64,000 nucleotides of DNA from Heligmosomoides polygyrus polygyrus. Lineage: Eukaryota; Nematoda; Chromadorea; Rhabditida; Heligmosomidae. A program made the position numbers and the translations under genes. Shown here piece by piece: positions 53,710 to 63,391 of this stretch. Each line of letters begins with the position of its first letter. The stretch's first letter is position 1. The stretch lies in the NCBI GenBank assembly GCA_947396885.1, contig OX377206.1, forward strand, positions 3,933,634 to 3,997,633, written 5' to 3'. The notes under the pieces were generated by a model. That model was not told the origin of the DNA. It ran no database searches and saw only the letters and a program-made list of their open reading frames with translations.

Positions 53710-54180
53710 ATAAAATAATCGATCGGAGTTCAATTCCGCGTCTAGGACTAATGGGCACTTCGGTCCTGTTCGCTTCGTGGAACACCTCTTAGGAAATTGT
53801 AATTTTTGGCTATCTTTCTTCTTACTCTTACAAGTCACTTTGAAGGCCGATTGAGCACCTGCCTAAGTGGTGTGCATAGATTTGAAGTGCGTGGCGAATC
53901 CAAAAAACGGTTGATTTACTTGACCCTTGTTCTATGTACTTTAGCTCACAAATCAGCATCTATTAGATCAAAGTGCCGATAGACCGAGAAAAGAAACGTC
54001 AAGGGTTTAACTACCCTTCTGGTTCGCTCCATGCATTCCGCTTCTAACCTTGACGAGCCGCGGTGTACAACTGGAATACATGGCATACATGAAAATAGTT
54101 CCACTCATCTTCAAAATGCTCAAAATTATATGGCAATCTTCTCTGGCTCCAGCGTACACACTCTAGGTCAGAAGCGTGAA
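53710..54180. other. Unassigned intronic sequence
   Basis: Only a SINE-A-like scrap (GAAGTGCGTGGCGAATCC near 53,885). Confidence 0.35.
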
Positions 54181-54530
54181 GGCCCCCGCAGACTTTTGCG
54201 GCGTCGCCGCTGCCCTATGCTCAACCATAGGGCAGAGACGCAGAGCTCGCCGCCAGCGGCACCGGCGGCGTCGCTGGCGGAAATGACTTGAATCATTCCA
54301 CCCGGCGGCGCCGCTCCAGCGTCTGTCTGTCTGCGCTCTGCGCTCTGCCCTTTCGCGGCGGGATCCAGAGCGGAGACGGTCGATGCGGGCGCGCGATCGT
54401 CATCGGGGCGCGTTATTGTTAAGCACCAGTCGGTCCCGACTAGAAACAGTACAGTACCTCGCCGTCACCGCTCCCACTGATGATGAGTCAAGCCGCTTAG
54501 CGGCGCCGCTCGGCGGCCTTAAGGAGTTCG
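54181..54530. other. GC-rich island in intron 6
   Basis: Dense CGGCGGCG words and a CTATGCTCAACCATAG hairpin near 54,214. Regulatory or repeat function is unknown. Confidence 0.35.
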
Positions 54531-54737
54531 GAGGTGAATTTTAGAAAACAACTGCTTAACCGCAAGTGTCAGAATCTTGAAGGTTAATCTACCAAGGCCC
54601 CTTCTCGAATCTTCTGGATCGACCATTTCTAGAATTTACAGAAGATCGGAGCAAATTTCAAGGTCATTTAAACCTTATTGCTGGAACTTTGGATGCTTCT
54701 TGAATGTTTACCTTAGAAGTAGTTGTTAGTTTTAAAT

Positions 54738-54870
54738 TTGGCCTACATTGGAAGGGGACGCATCAGGCTAATCACGTGCTCGTGTGCCACTGTGCCACGT
54801 TTGGTCGCTGATCTGATTGGTTGTGGTTTGCCGGCGCACCACCATCCCCTCATGTAGGCCATATTAACTA
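54738..54870. mobile_element. Small MITE with TGGCCTACAT ends
   Basis: TTTGGCCTACATTGGAAGGG and CCCCTCATGTAGGCCATATT are inverted ends around ~130 bp containing TGATCTGATTGGTTG. Confidence 0.6.
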
Positions 54871-54997
54871 ACAATGTTTTTTTCAGGTGTATTTTATTTT
54901 GAACAACTTATAAATGCCTTTTTTAACAGCAACTATCAACCATAACAGAAATTACTATAGCTTCACGTTGGATAGTTAGCTGTATCAAATGCTTCAG

Positions 54998-55110
54998 AGC
55001 ATTCGTCGTCTTCTCAGCGTCGGGTTCGTTCTTTCTACCTCTTCTTGTGATGGTGGTCGTCTACGTGAAGATCTTCTTGAGTGCTCGACAACGAATTCGA
55101 ACGAACAGAG
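54998..55110 (+). CDS. GPCR exon 7: TM5 and start of ICL3
   Basis: The 113-bp exon follows AAATGCTTCAG and ends ACAGAG|GTCAGT. Its first base completes R210, then come residues 211-247 and one base of 248. TM5 reads AFVVFSASGSFFLPLLV. With P224 as 5.50, S216 and S220 sit at 5.42 and 5.46, the serines that contact the ring hydroxyl of phenolic or catechol amines. The helix continues into a basic stretch (KIFLSARQRIRTNR) at the start of the third intracellular loop, a usual G-protein contact. Confidence 0.93.
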
Positions 55111-55587
55111 GTCAGTCTAGTTTCGTACTTTTCCTAGAATTCAAGTGTTATCACCTCTAAATTATTCGCTAGATGCTCATTTTGGTTCAAACCGCATTTT
55201 CGGACGCCCTTAGTTAAGTCAGAAGGTTTATAACTTTAAAACTCTCTTCCACAAAGTACATGTAAGAAATAGCTTTATTAACCGTTCGGGCATTTACACG
55301 GCCACAGATTTATGGTAAGAAATACTAATGATACGAGTGTCTCAGACTGAGCGGTCACATTAGTGCCATTTAATTCATGACCTCAAGTCATCCCTAACAA
55401 GGAGAGCCTCCAAACTGGCGGTGAGCTTTTGCGATGCAATTTTTACAGGATATAGGTTCCCGTGTGGGGACTCCAAAACCATAGTCACTTTTTTCAGTTC
55501 GGAATGCTCTTCCGTGGTCGAAAAAAAGCGTGTGGACGCGTGAGCGCGAAGTTCATGAAGCCCTGCTGCCACCTAGACCAACGTGGT

Positions 55588-55655
55588 CGGTTGGCGTCGT
55601 GGTAGTGTTATAGGTTCGCAGGTGCATGGTCGTGGGTTCGATTCCCTGGTGGTCT
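55588..55655 (+). repeat. tRNA-like sequence, left arm
   Basis: A-box-like GTGGTAGTGTTATAGG and B box GGGTTCGATTCCC at normal spacing. No paired acceptor stem and no clear anticodon loop, so a tRNA-derived promoter rather than a gene. Confidence 0.55.
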
Positions 55656-55977
55656 TTTTGCGTTTTACGATTCAACGTCAGTGGGACCTTTTATCCCCAT
55701 TTTCAACACATTTTTAACAAAAACACGGCAACAAATCTCGTTTACGTTCATCGAACCCTTTGAAAGTGAAAAGTTGAGAACTTTTGACTTCCAGGTTAAG
55801 CAAGTAATGAACTGATGTCATATTCGTGATCAGCACCCCAAATAACCCCGCGCACAAAGCTTGGGCGAAATTGGTACATCCGACCTCAACCACGACCTTT
55901 TTGTTCAAAAACGTATTGGAAATGGGGGTCAAGGGTCCCACTGACGATAAATCGCAAAATGCAAAACACGAGTGCAA

Positions 55978-56042
55978 GGGGAATCGAACCCACGACTACG
56001 CTCCTGTGAAGCTACAGCGCTACCACTACGCCAACCGATCAC
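55978..56042 (-). repeat. tRNA-like sequence, right arm
   Basis: Reverse strand: GGTTGGCGTAGTGGTAGCGC, then GTGGGTTCGATTCCCCTT. It keeps the A and B boxes although the segment between them has diverged from the left arm. Confidence 0.55.
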
Positions 56043-56263
56043 ATAACTCTTGGTGGCAGCGGGGCGCCATGAGCTTCGCGCTCACGCGTCCACACATTTT
56101 TTTTTCGACCACGGAAGAGCATTCCGAGAAAGCTAACTATGGCTTTGGACTCCTCACTTCCATTTTTAAAGGACGCAGGGAGGGGACCTACATCCTTTAA
56201 AAACTGCATCGCAAAAGCTCACGACCAGTTTTGTGACATGATGACCCTGGTGGTGATCCTGAT

Positions 56264-56984
56264 CAGGGCTGGGCGGAAAGTTTAAAAATTTTCCCAGAAA
56301 ACAGGAAATCGCGTTCGTCAGTAAACAGAAAACAGAAAATTTCAAAATAGTTATTTGAGTTGCATAAGTTGCTTGAATCTTACTTAAACAGGAAGCTTAT
56401 TATTATAAAGGTCTAGAAATCGTAAAAATCACTCTAAAGGCATAAACTTTTCAAGTAGAGGACTCATCAACGCTTCAGATTACTTCATAAGGAAAGTGAA
56501 ATTTAGCTAGCCCCCATTTTTGACAGTTCCGTTTTCATTTTAATTCAAATTTTGTCTCAACCTTTTAGAACTGACAATGTTTAGCACTACCTGAGTGAAG
56601 GCTATCACAAATTGCTACCAACAAAAGCCTTCAAGCTCACGAAATCACTTCACAAACCGATAAATAACGTGAGGAAACAAATGAACCTATATACCCTTCA
56701 GTTCGGGATCTGAGATTTACACATAGTGACAATAGGAGGTGGACAAAACTTCGACCGCGTTGAAAAAACCGCCCGCGCAATCGATTCGGTCAGGTGTTCG
56801 CGGTGGAGCGCGCTTCCCGACGCACTGTGGAGGCGACGCGGGACGAGGTGTCCGGCGCGTTTGGATTCCAAAAATTTTGAAATTTTCCGTTTTCTGACCC
56901 AATTTTGTCCCATTTTCCCAGAAAACAGAAAACATCGTCCAAAATCGCCAGCAAATCAGAAAACAGAAATTCCGCCCAGCCCTG
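56264..56984. mobile_element. hAT-type MITE with 8-bp target duplication
   Basis: Termini CAGGGCTGGGCGGAA and TTCCGCCCAGCCCTG are perfect 15-bp inverted repeats, and ATCCTGAT flanks both sides (56,256-56,263 and 56,985-56,992). CAGGG ends with an 8-bp duplication are diagnostic of the hAT superfamily. The 721-bp interior repeats AGAAAACAGAAA words near both ends and has no transposase, so it depends on an unseen hAT element. Confidence 0.93.
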
Positions 56985-57338
56985 ATCCTGATGCATTTTG
57001 TCTCCGGTTCTGTCCTATGGTATTGAGGAACTGATATCCGGTACGCTAAAAATTCTTCACAAAGTCGATCTGCACTTATTCAGGAAGTCAGTAGTTCCTG
57101 TTTTCAAGACCGAATACATAGACTGAAAGTATGTAAATCCAAAGGTCATCCGGCAGAGCACGCCGTTTGCCCTTTAGCTTTTCCTAAACAATTCGGACAA
57201 CGACAAACGTCTGTGTATAAAGTTCAGATGTTCGCCAAGAACCTTCTGGGGCAAGAGCGTCCACAACTCTAATGCGATTCCTTTTTCTTTGTAGAACCAA
57301 TTGATCGACAGAATATCAATGAAATCCATACGGTTTAG

Positions 57339-57511
57339 GTCGAAGTGCTCTGATGCGCATACAGAACGCTCCGATGGAAGACGCTGAGGATCGGAGGACG
57401 AGCTCGAAGCGATTCTCGGTCGACAGCGCTAAAGCCGGTGGTCGTGTCGGTGAGAAGGCACCGCTGGTCCACACCGAAGGCAACAACGTCGTCACCGTTC
57501 TGCCCAGCTTG
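57339..57511 (+). CDS. GPCR exon 8: ICL3, first part
   Basis: The 173-bp exon is bounded by CGGTTTAG and AGCTTG|GTGCGT. It completes G248 and codes to residue 305, ending in phase 0. The translation begins GRSALMRIQN and goes on through a charged, Ser/Thr-rich segment with no hydrophobic helix, as expected for the long ICL3 of amine receptors. Basic-Ser motifs such as KRFSVDS are candidate kinase sites, but that is inference. It is less conserved than the TM exons, so support comes mainly from position, splice sites, exact phase and base composition. Confidence 0.85.
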
Positions 57512-57715
57512 GTGCGTTGGTGAAAACTCGCAGCCTTTCAAGTCTTCAAGCTCGAAAATTTCGACTCGTAAAGAAGAAAGTCGGTGGAAGAAGTAGGAAA
57601 GATTAAGAAGGGAAGTTGCTGAAAGCTAAGCCACGATATCCAAAACTACGAGAAGAGTTGGTATCATCGACTCATTCGGGTTCGTTCTGTAGATGACATT
57701 GCGTTTGGTGGGGTC

Positions 57716-57850
57716 GTGTGGAGCTCAGACCCAGAAGGCGCCACCTGTCGTGTACTCCTTGGATCGATCGATTCCTATATTCGAGTCTCATCCAAGCCAA
57801 CCGAGCCTTTTATCTATCCGTGGTCGCTGAACAGGTCTGAGCAACTGGCT
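57716..57850 (+). repeat. SINE-A-like 5' fragment, divergent
   Basis: GTGTGGAGCTCAGACCCAGA with GGCGCCACCTGTCGTGTA and a B-box-like TATTCGAGTCTCATCC. Only the tRNA-like half is recognisable. Confidence 0.5.
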
Positions 57851-57901
57851 GACTTATCATGGACGATTTAGTCGCCGATTTATTCGAGACCTGACCACCG
57901 T

Positions 57902-58040
57902 AAGGCTCCGTTTATACTTCCGACGCCGAGCGACGCGACGCCACGCATTGTGGCCAAATTGATCGATCGCGTCGCCCGATCAATGTGGCCACAACACGCG
58001 GCGTCGCGTCGCTCAGCGTCGCAGTATAAACGGGCCCTAA
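57902..58040. mobile_element. Palindromic MITE family P2 copy
   Basis: CTCCGTTTATACTTCCGACG and its mirror GCAGTATAAACGGGCCCTAA; core TGGCCAAATTGATCGATC and GATCAATGTGGCCA. Clean full palindrome of ~139 bp. Confidence 0.88.
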
Positions 58041-58122
58041 GGCAAAACATCCTGTCCGATGAGCAGGGATATGGGTTCGAGTCTCGCCTGGTGCTAGAAT
58101 TTTGGTAATAACAAAACGTCCG
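58033..58122 (+). repeat. SINE-B fragment
   Basis: GGCAAAACATCCTGTCCGAT, then GATATGGGTTCGAGTCTCGC with TGGTGCTAGAATTTTGG. Tail is degraded. Confidence 0.5.
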
Positions 58123-58425
58123 GATCTACCCCAGTCGGGAGTGGGCAACCGCAAAGCGACAATTGCGTATGTCATCCCTTGTCACAGAACTATATTCTCT
58201 GAATTTAAATAAAAGGACTCGCATTACAGGACAGCAGCTGAAGCTGTGTCCCTACCGATTAGGATAGATCCAAACATCCTTCTAGCAGCATCGAAATTTA
58301 CTGAGCCGAAGTTCATTGAGCATGAGCCAAAGTGTTAGAATTTTCAGATTATTTTCTGAGTGTTTCAGCCTTAAATTAAGTAAATTATTGAGCAACATCT
58401 ACAACCCTAAACTGTGATCTATTTC
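58123..58425. other. Intron 8, unassigned
   Basis: No recognisable element between the SINE-B fragment and exon 9. Confidence 0.4.
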
Positions 58426-58431
58426 TTATAG

Positions 58432-58527
58432 ACGAACGATAGCAGTAATGTGGACGAAACAACGAAGGCGATGAAGTACCACAACAACGGCTGTGCGAAG
58501 CGAGTCATTCGAGAGAAAGACAATGAA
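58432..58527 (+). CDS. GPCR exon 9: ICL3, second part
   Basis: The 96-bp exon (32 codons, phase 0 at both ends) lies between TTTCTTATAG and AATGAA|GTAAGT. It codes for a polar segment starting TNDSSNVDETTKAMKYHNNG and ending in a basic/acidic stretch before TM6. Both splice sites are strong and the exon is open in only the required phase. Because it is a multiple of three it could be skipped without shifting the frame, so it may be alternatively spliced. No further exon is needed before TM6, although an additional in-frame one cannot be excluded. Confidence 0.8.
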
Positions 58528-58798
58528 GTAAGTAAACTTATCTACGACTACTGCCTTCTACTAGTTGACCGAGACGTTTAACGCTATTGTTTCCTTCTAA
58601 ACCGTGATAATTAATGGCCACAAGGCTATAGTTACGCGGCGAGTTCTACTATTAAATAGTTTTTATTTATGTTCGGTGGTGGAATTGTCAGAAAAACCCT
58701 TTCACCCAAAACAAAATGGAGTCCTGCACATAGCCAATATTTTACCTTAACGCTTAACACTTAATGCTTCAAAAATATAGCTCTGGCTTGAGCGAGTG

Positions 58799-58935
58799 TT
58801 AGGCCCCGTTTATACTTCGACGCCGAACGACGCGACGCTACGTATGGTGGCCGTATTGATTGAGCGACGCGATCGATTAATTTGGCCACATTACATGCCG
58901 TCGAGTCGCTCCACGTCTAGAGTATAAATGGGGCC
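58799..58935. mobile_element. Palindromic MITE family P2 copy
   Basis: TTAGGCCCCGTTTATACTTC and AGAGTATAAATGGGGCCTAA; perfect outer 9-bp ends. It abuts a P1 copy. Confidence 0.88.
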
Positions 58936-59057
58936 TAAGCCTTTATACTTGCGCCGTCAGGCAGCGCGGCTCTACGATCGCCATAGATATCGATTTTTCG
59001 CGTAGCCCGGTCAATAGGTTTCGCGTAGCGGAGCAAGTATAAACTAGGCCTAACGCA
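58930..59057. mobile_element. Palindromic MITE family P1 copy
   Basis: CCTAAGCCTTTATACTTGCG to CAAGTATAAACTAGGCCTAA; core CCATAGATATCGATTTTTCG. The two MITEs share the CCTAA junction and a SINE starts at the other end. Confidence 0.8.
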
Positions 59058-59325
59058 GTCGGCTGGAGGCACCACACGGCCAATCGATTAGAGATTCGGT
59101 TACTTTCAGATCAATCAAGCCTTCCATCCTACGGAGTTGGTAACTTCGGTAACTTAGTATCATGCATGAGAAGTACAGGATGCTGATTGGTCCATCGCCT
59201 GGCCACTTCAAGTCATTGTATCGGTCGGATACACATTCAAACTACTTCCACGGTATCTCGTAGAAAAAGAGTGCGTGGCGCCTCCCGCAAGTTTTCAGTA
59301 ATACTGGCCGTCGTTTCTCATCCAT
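59050..59325 (+). repeat. SINE-A copy, divergent
   Basis: Starts within the A box (ACGCAGTCGGCTGGAGGCAC); B box degraded to GATTCGGTTAC; 3' end GTAGAAAAAGAGTGCGTGGC and TTTCTCATCC. Confidence 0.65.
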
Positions 59326-59484
59326 TGTTCTACTAATTACTGCTGAAAAGTATTCACACTCATTCTGCTGGCTTTCTGCCACTACCCAGTGTCATTCATT
59401 ATGTGGGTTGAGCGTGGAGTAGAACCAATTTAACCCGAGCGCACTATTTTGGGTGCAGATCAGAATACGATATCTTGTCCAGCG

Positions 59485-59655
59485 ATGTACGAGTGAGTGC
59501 TAATGGGTCCCGCGACGACGTGTGGATATTGCGCTAGATCAGTACCTACGATATAATGGCGTAGAGTATTCCGGCCCAGTCAGCAGAAGGTGCGGGTTCG
59601 AGTCCAGCCTGGCGCTAGAGCAAGGATCGCAACAAGACATCGTTCTGAGAGCTTT
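59485..59655 (+). repeat. SINE-B copy with 5' leader
   Basis: Leader GTACGAGTGAGTGCTAATGG shared with 46,895; then TAATGGCGTAGAGTATTCCG, GGGTTCGAGTCCAGCC and an altered tail GGATCGCAACAAGACATCG. Confidence 0.65.
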
Positions 59656-60285
59656 AAATCTTTAATTCGAAACGGGGTCGTCGGGATATGACATTGTCTT
59701 CCAGGCAAGCCGCGGATTTCGGGAATTGAGGTGGTCTGTTCAAGGCGCTTCTAGAAGTGTTTGGTCCATTTAGCAAGAGACTTCATCCCAGTCGGCTGTG
59801 TTTTTCTGCTTGAAGTGGCTCGAGCCGCTGCTGCTGCTGCTGCTGCTGTCCTCTTCACGCAATCCGACCCAAACAAATTAGTCCGAATAGTGACGAATTG
59901 GACGCGTTTCGAGTGAACAATGAATTAGTACAGAGGCACTCACACGCCTTCACTCGTGTCCATCCACAACTTCCAAAGCCACACAACGAAATGTAGGGAG
60001 CGACGGGCTCCAGAAAGCAGAGGAACAACCGAACATCTGATCTGTACATAGATGTTATTTAAATCCTGAAGTCGTGCCAGAAATAATGGTGGAGGCTTCT
60101 GATTAATGTTATCTAACAAGATCTCTAATCAGACTTATTTTCACGAAGAACCTCCCACTTTTGTTTGGTTTCAGTAACTGACGCTTGATTAGCGTATGAA
60201 GATCATTTGTGTGATTTCAAAACGCTTGAACTCAAGCACTTGACGTCGCATATCTTCTCGCCCCTTCAAAAACATTATTTCATTC
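59656..60285. other. Intron 9, unassigned; CTG tract
   Basis: A GCTGCTGCTGCTGCTGCTG tract lies at about 59,830-59,848. No gene recognised. Confidence 0.4.
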
Positions 60286-60289
60286 ATTA

Positions 60290-62465
60290 AATATTAATGG
60301 GAGTTTACAGTTATGGCCGTGACCTTCGATCAAATCCCGAAAAAGCCGCATTTTCCCTGCTTTTGCGTCTTTCGAATATAACTTGCCTAAAATTCGTTCA
60401 TTTAAAAAACCAAGGATATATATATATGAGTTCAGGAGCTCGAGTTCTATCGTATGACATGTATTGTTCTCAAGGAGCCATGAAAATGTTCGAAATTGAA
60501 AACTTGCGCTCCATTGCAAAGAGCGGTCGCGGACAGGTTCTCGGTCGAAAACCGTCGGGAACGGTTGCATGCTCACAATTCCTCCAATTTGCGGTTTTTT
60601 GAGAAACAATTGGTACCTTTCGATTCGCCTCTTCGAGACCTACACAACCATCTACAAATATTCACTAGACCCCCGCATTTTCGCAGTGAATGGCCAAAAG
60701 GACTGGAGCAGGCTCTTTGCGATTGGAGAAGCTTATTTTCCAGGGCTAGTAGGGGAACGCATTTGTTCCGATTTCGGTGGACCACTGCGGGAAGACGCGC
60801 CGAGCTAACGGGCTTAAAATTTAAAAAATAAATAAAAAAACAAACAGAGCGCTTAAGGTACTTTGCGATGGCCTGCTCATGACTCCTCAGCTGCCTAAGC
60901 TGCCTTAGCCTCAGCTGCCAGTTTAAAGCGGTGGAAGATAGCGATTAGAGTTTCTTGCGTTCTTACTCGCCAAGATTTGCGTTTTCGACACTCGCAATGG
61001 TACTGTTCTGTTCAGCATGATAAGCACTATCGAACGGTATCAATTTCAACCGATTTTGGAAACATCGATTTTTTGACAGTTTCGCGTCGAAGGCGAAGGG
61101 CGCTCTAGACCGCGGCAGAGGGACGACGATGATAGAAAATCGGTATTTCCGAACTGGGTCAGGTTGGATACCATTCGATAGAGCTTTTCGTGCTGAATTG
61201 AATGGTGCTCCTGGGAGCAGCGTAAACTGTAATCTGGGCGAGCAAGAGCAGGGAGAACATCAACCGCTATTGTGGTAAATTTCACGCGCGGGCGTGTTCT
61301 TTGCGATAACTCTGCAAAGTGTGAACCTTTCCGGCTGCAGCTTGTGTGTTTTCTAAGCAGCAAAAAGTTCTAGTAGTGTGCTAAAGTAGAGTGGTGTAGT
61401 TTAGGAAGAGGCAATGTTACAGAGGTGCGAGAATGCAGACCAGGCTTGTGCGGCGCATTTTTTCCGATTTCGGTGAACCACTGAGGGAAAACGCGGCGAG
61501 CTAACGGGCTTAATATGCGTGTGCGAACAGAGCGCTTAAGGTACTTTACGACGACGTTCTCAGAATTCCTCAGCTGCCTAAGCTGCCTTAGCCTCAGCTG
61601 CTAGTTTAAAGCTCTAACCGCTATCTTCCACCGCTTTAAACCGGCAGCTGAGGCTAAGGCAGGTTAGGCAGCTGAGGAATTCTGTGCACGTCGTTGTAAA
61701 GTACCTTAAGCGCTCTAGTTCACGCATTTTAAGCCCGTTAGCTCGCCGCGTCTTCCCGCAGTGGTCCACCGGAATCCGAAAAAATGCTTCGCACAAGCCT
61801 AATCTGCATTTTCGCACCTCTGTAACATTGCCTCTTCCTCAGCTACCCGATAACTTCCCAAATGCTCACTCTACAAGCTGTCCCCCATCCTCGATTGAAA
61901 GGTTCGATTCTGTATGCATTGTTCCCGGCGCACTCTCAGAGGATTCCTGACATGACAGAGCACTTTGCGCCATGCTTGAGATACTCCCAGAACAGGCAAG
62001 CCCTGGAAAATAAGCTTCTCCAATGGCAAAGAGCCTTCTGCAGGCATTTTTGGCCACCCACTGCGAAAATGCGGTGGTCTGGTAAAGTTGCGTACGTATT
62101 TGTGTACATTTCGAAGAGACGATTCGAGCGGTACCACCCTTTTCTCAGAAAACCTAAAACTCAAGGAGTTATGAGAATGCAATTGTTTTCGACGATCTGT
62201 GACCGACAACTCGTCCGCGACCGCCTTTCGCAGTGGAGCACGATTTTGAACGTAAACCTGAATGTTGGGGAAATTCGGTTGAACTTCTACATTTTTGACA
62301 TTTTTTACGCTATCCGATAGAGCTTGAGCTGCTGAAGTCCAAAGTGTGCTTGTCCTCTCAAATAGTTAACTTTGAAGGGAGCTATTTCGAAAGGCCAAAA
62401 TCCGGGAAAATGCGGCTTTTTCGGCATTTTTGAAAAGCTGCGGCCATAACTGTAGTTAGATCGTC
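60290..62465. mobile_element. ~2.2-kb foldback element in intron 9
   Basis: The arms mirror one another around 61,615: GTTATGGCCG near 60,311 against GCGGCCATAAC near 62,441; CGGTCGCGGACAGGTTCTCG against its diverged partner near 62,200; CAATCGCAAAGAGCC and GGAAAATAAGCTTCTCCAA on both sides; and a tight inner palindrome, about 61,400-61,612 against 61,618-61,842 (CTCAGCTGCCTAAGCTGCCT and complement). A further copy of the inner block is at 60,770-60,960, so the left side carries it twice. No transposase. Confidence 0.8.
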
Positions 62466-63223
62466 TAAATCTTCTCTCCCTACGGCGAATATTGGTGCGG
62501 TGTTCGCTTAGGAATGTTATGAAATTTTATCTTTTCCACAAATTGGTGGTCACAAATCATGGAACCGTTAAAACCTCCCACTATGTGTTTAGAATGTCCC
62601 GTGCAATTGAAGTGCATGGCGTATACCGTATAGGACGGCTTAGCGCAGCCACCCTTCTTGCTCTTGTTTAAGCCTGAACCACTTTTTGCCTTCACATATT
62701 GGTACCCTTCGATATACCCTCTTTAGCTCTCCATATTTCTTCTATATGTATATCCAAAGAAGTCGATACATTAATTGAGACACAAATCCTCACTGTGCTT
62801 CTAAATCGCTCAGTTTCTAGTGAAGTATAACCCGCAAAAATCAATAAGGTCGATCGATATTGATCGTCTGACCGTCACCACTTCTTTTTCTTGAAGTCTT
62901 TTCATTCACCCGTCATTATAAATATTAACCTCACTTCCACTCCAAACATCCGTTTTGGAGAAACCGTTGGTAGCGATCGATATCGATTCGCCGATCTATA
63001 TATTATTTTGTTAAATCTGTCTATCGGATCTATCGGAGGTCATATTCACGTGGTCCGCACTTCAAGCGTTTAATGCTCATCAGCAAACATTATGTGAATT
63101 AGGTTGCTCTGAAAGCCTTCGAGTGGCCATTAATTTTGCGCGGACGAGCGGTCAGACAGACTAACGGGTAGCAGCATTAAGCCGTTTCAACAGTTCATCA
63201 GTTATTTGTTCACTGTCCTTCAG
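62466..63223. other. End of intron 9, unassigned
   Basis: A GATCGATATTGATCG palindrome is at 62,850-62,864, and GATCGATATCGATTC near 62,975. No gene before the TM6 exon. Confidence 0.4.
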
Positions 63224-63391
63224 AATCCGACTGCTGTGCTTCGACAACGAGAGAAGATCAGCGTGGCGAAGGAAAAACGAGCGGCGAAGACAATAGCGGT
63301 GATCATCTTCGTGTTCACGTTCTGTTGGCTGCCGTTCTTCTGCGCCTACGTCGTCCTACCGTTCTGTGACTCATGCTCACTGCATCCGAAG
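63224..63391 (+). CDS. GPCR exon 10: end of ICL3, TM6 and ECL3
   Basis: The 168-bp exon (56 codons, phase 0) runs from CACTGTCCTTCAG to CCGAAG|GTTGGT. It reads through REKISVAKEKRAAKT, placing E354 at 6.30 (ionic-lock partner of R151), then TM6 with FTFCWLPFF: F368, W372 and P374 at 6.44, 6.48 and 6.50. Two cysteines, C385 and C388, lie in the PFCDSC turn of ECL3, spaced as if to form a loop disulfide. A TM7 exon with an NPxxY motif should follow; none is visible up to 64,000, so the gene is truncated by the window edge. Confidence 0.93.

Larger units (their letters stand above)
55417..56225. mobile_element. Foldback element with tRNA-like block in each arm
   Basis: Left arm 55,417-55,740 and right arm about 55,890-56,225 mirror each other: GTGAGCTTTTGCGATGCAAT, GGAATGCTCTTCCGTGGTCG, GTGTGGACGCGTGAGCGCGA and CGTCAGTGGGACC all recur inverted. 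The tRNA-like block in the left arm reads GTTGGCGTCGTGGTAGTG and GTGGGTTCGATTCCCTGG; its mirror is at about 55,978-56,040. The centre shares GATCAGCACCCCAAATAAC with the element at 51,130 and 51,335. Non-coding, in intron 7. Confidence 0.8.

Noticed and set aside
55588..55655. Functional tRNA gene
   Set aside because: A and B boxes are present, but the acceptor stem does not pair and the anticodon arm is not clear; the mirrored copy shows it is part of a foldback repeat. The same applies to 31,913, 36,308, 46,947 and 59,530.
60297..60831. Small open frames of ~100 residues in the 60-62 kb region
   Set aside because: They lie within the arms of the large palindrome, appear in mirrored form at 61.9-62.3 kb, and show no protein family features.
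11482..63223. Orientation bias of SINE-A copies relative to the receptor gene
   Set aside because: Forward copies outnumber reverse ones roughly two to one in the introns, but the number is small and many are fragments, so no conclusion is justified.
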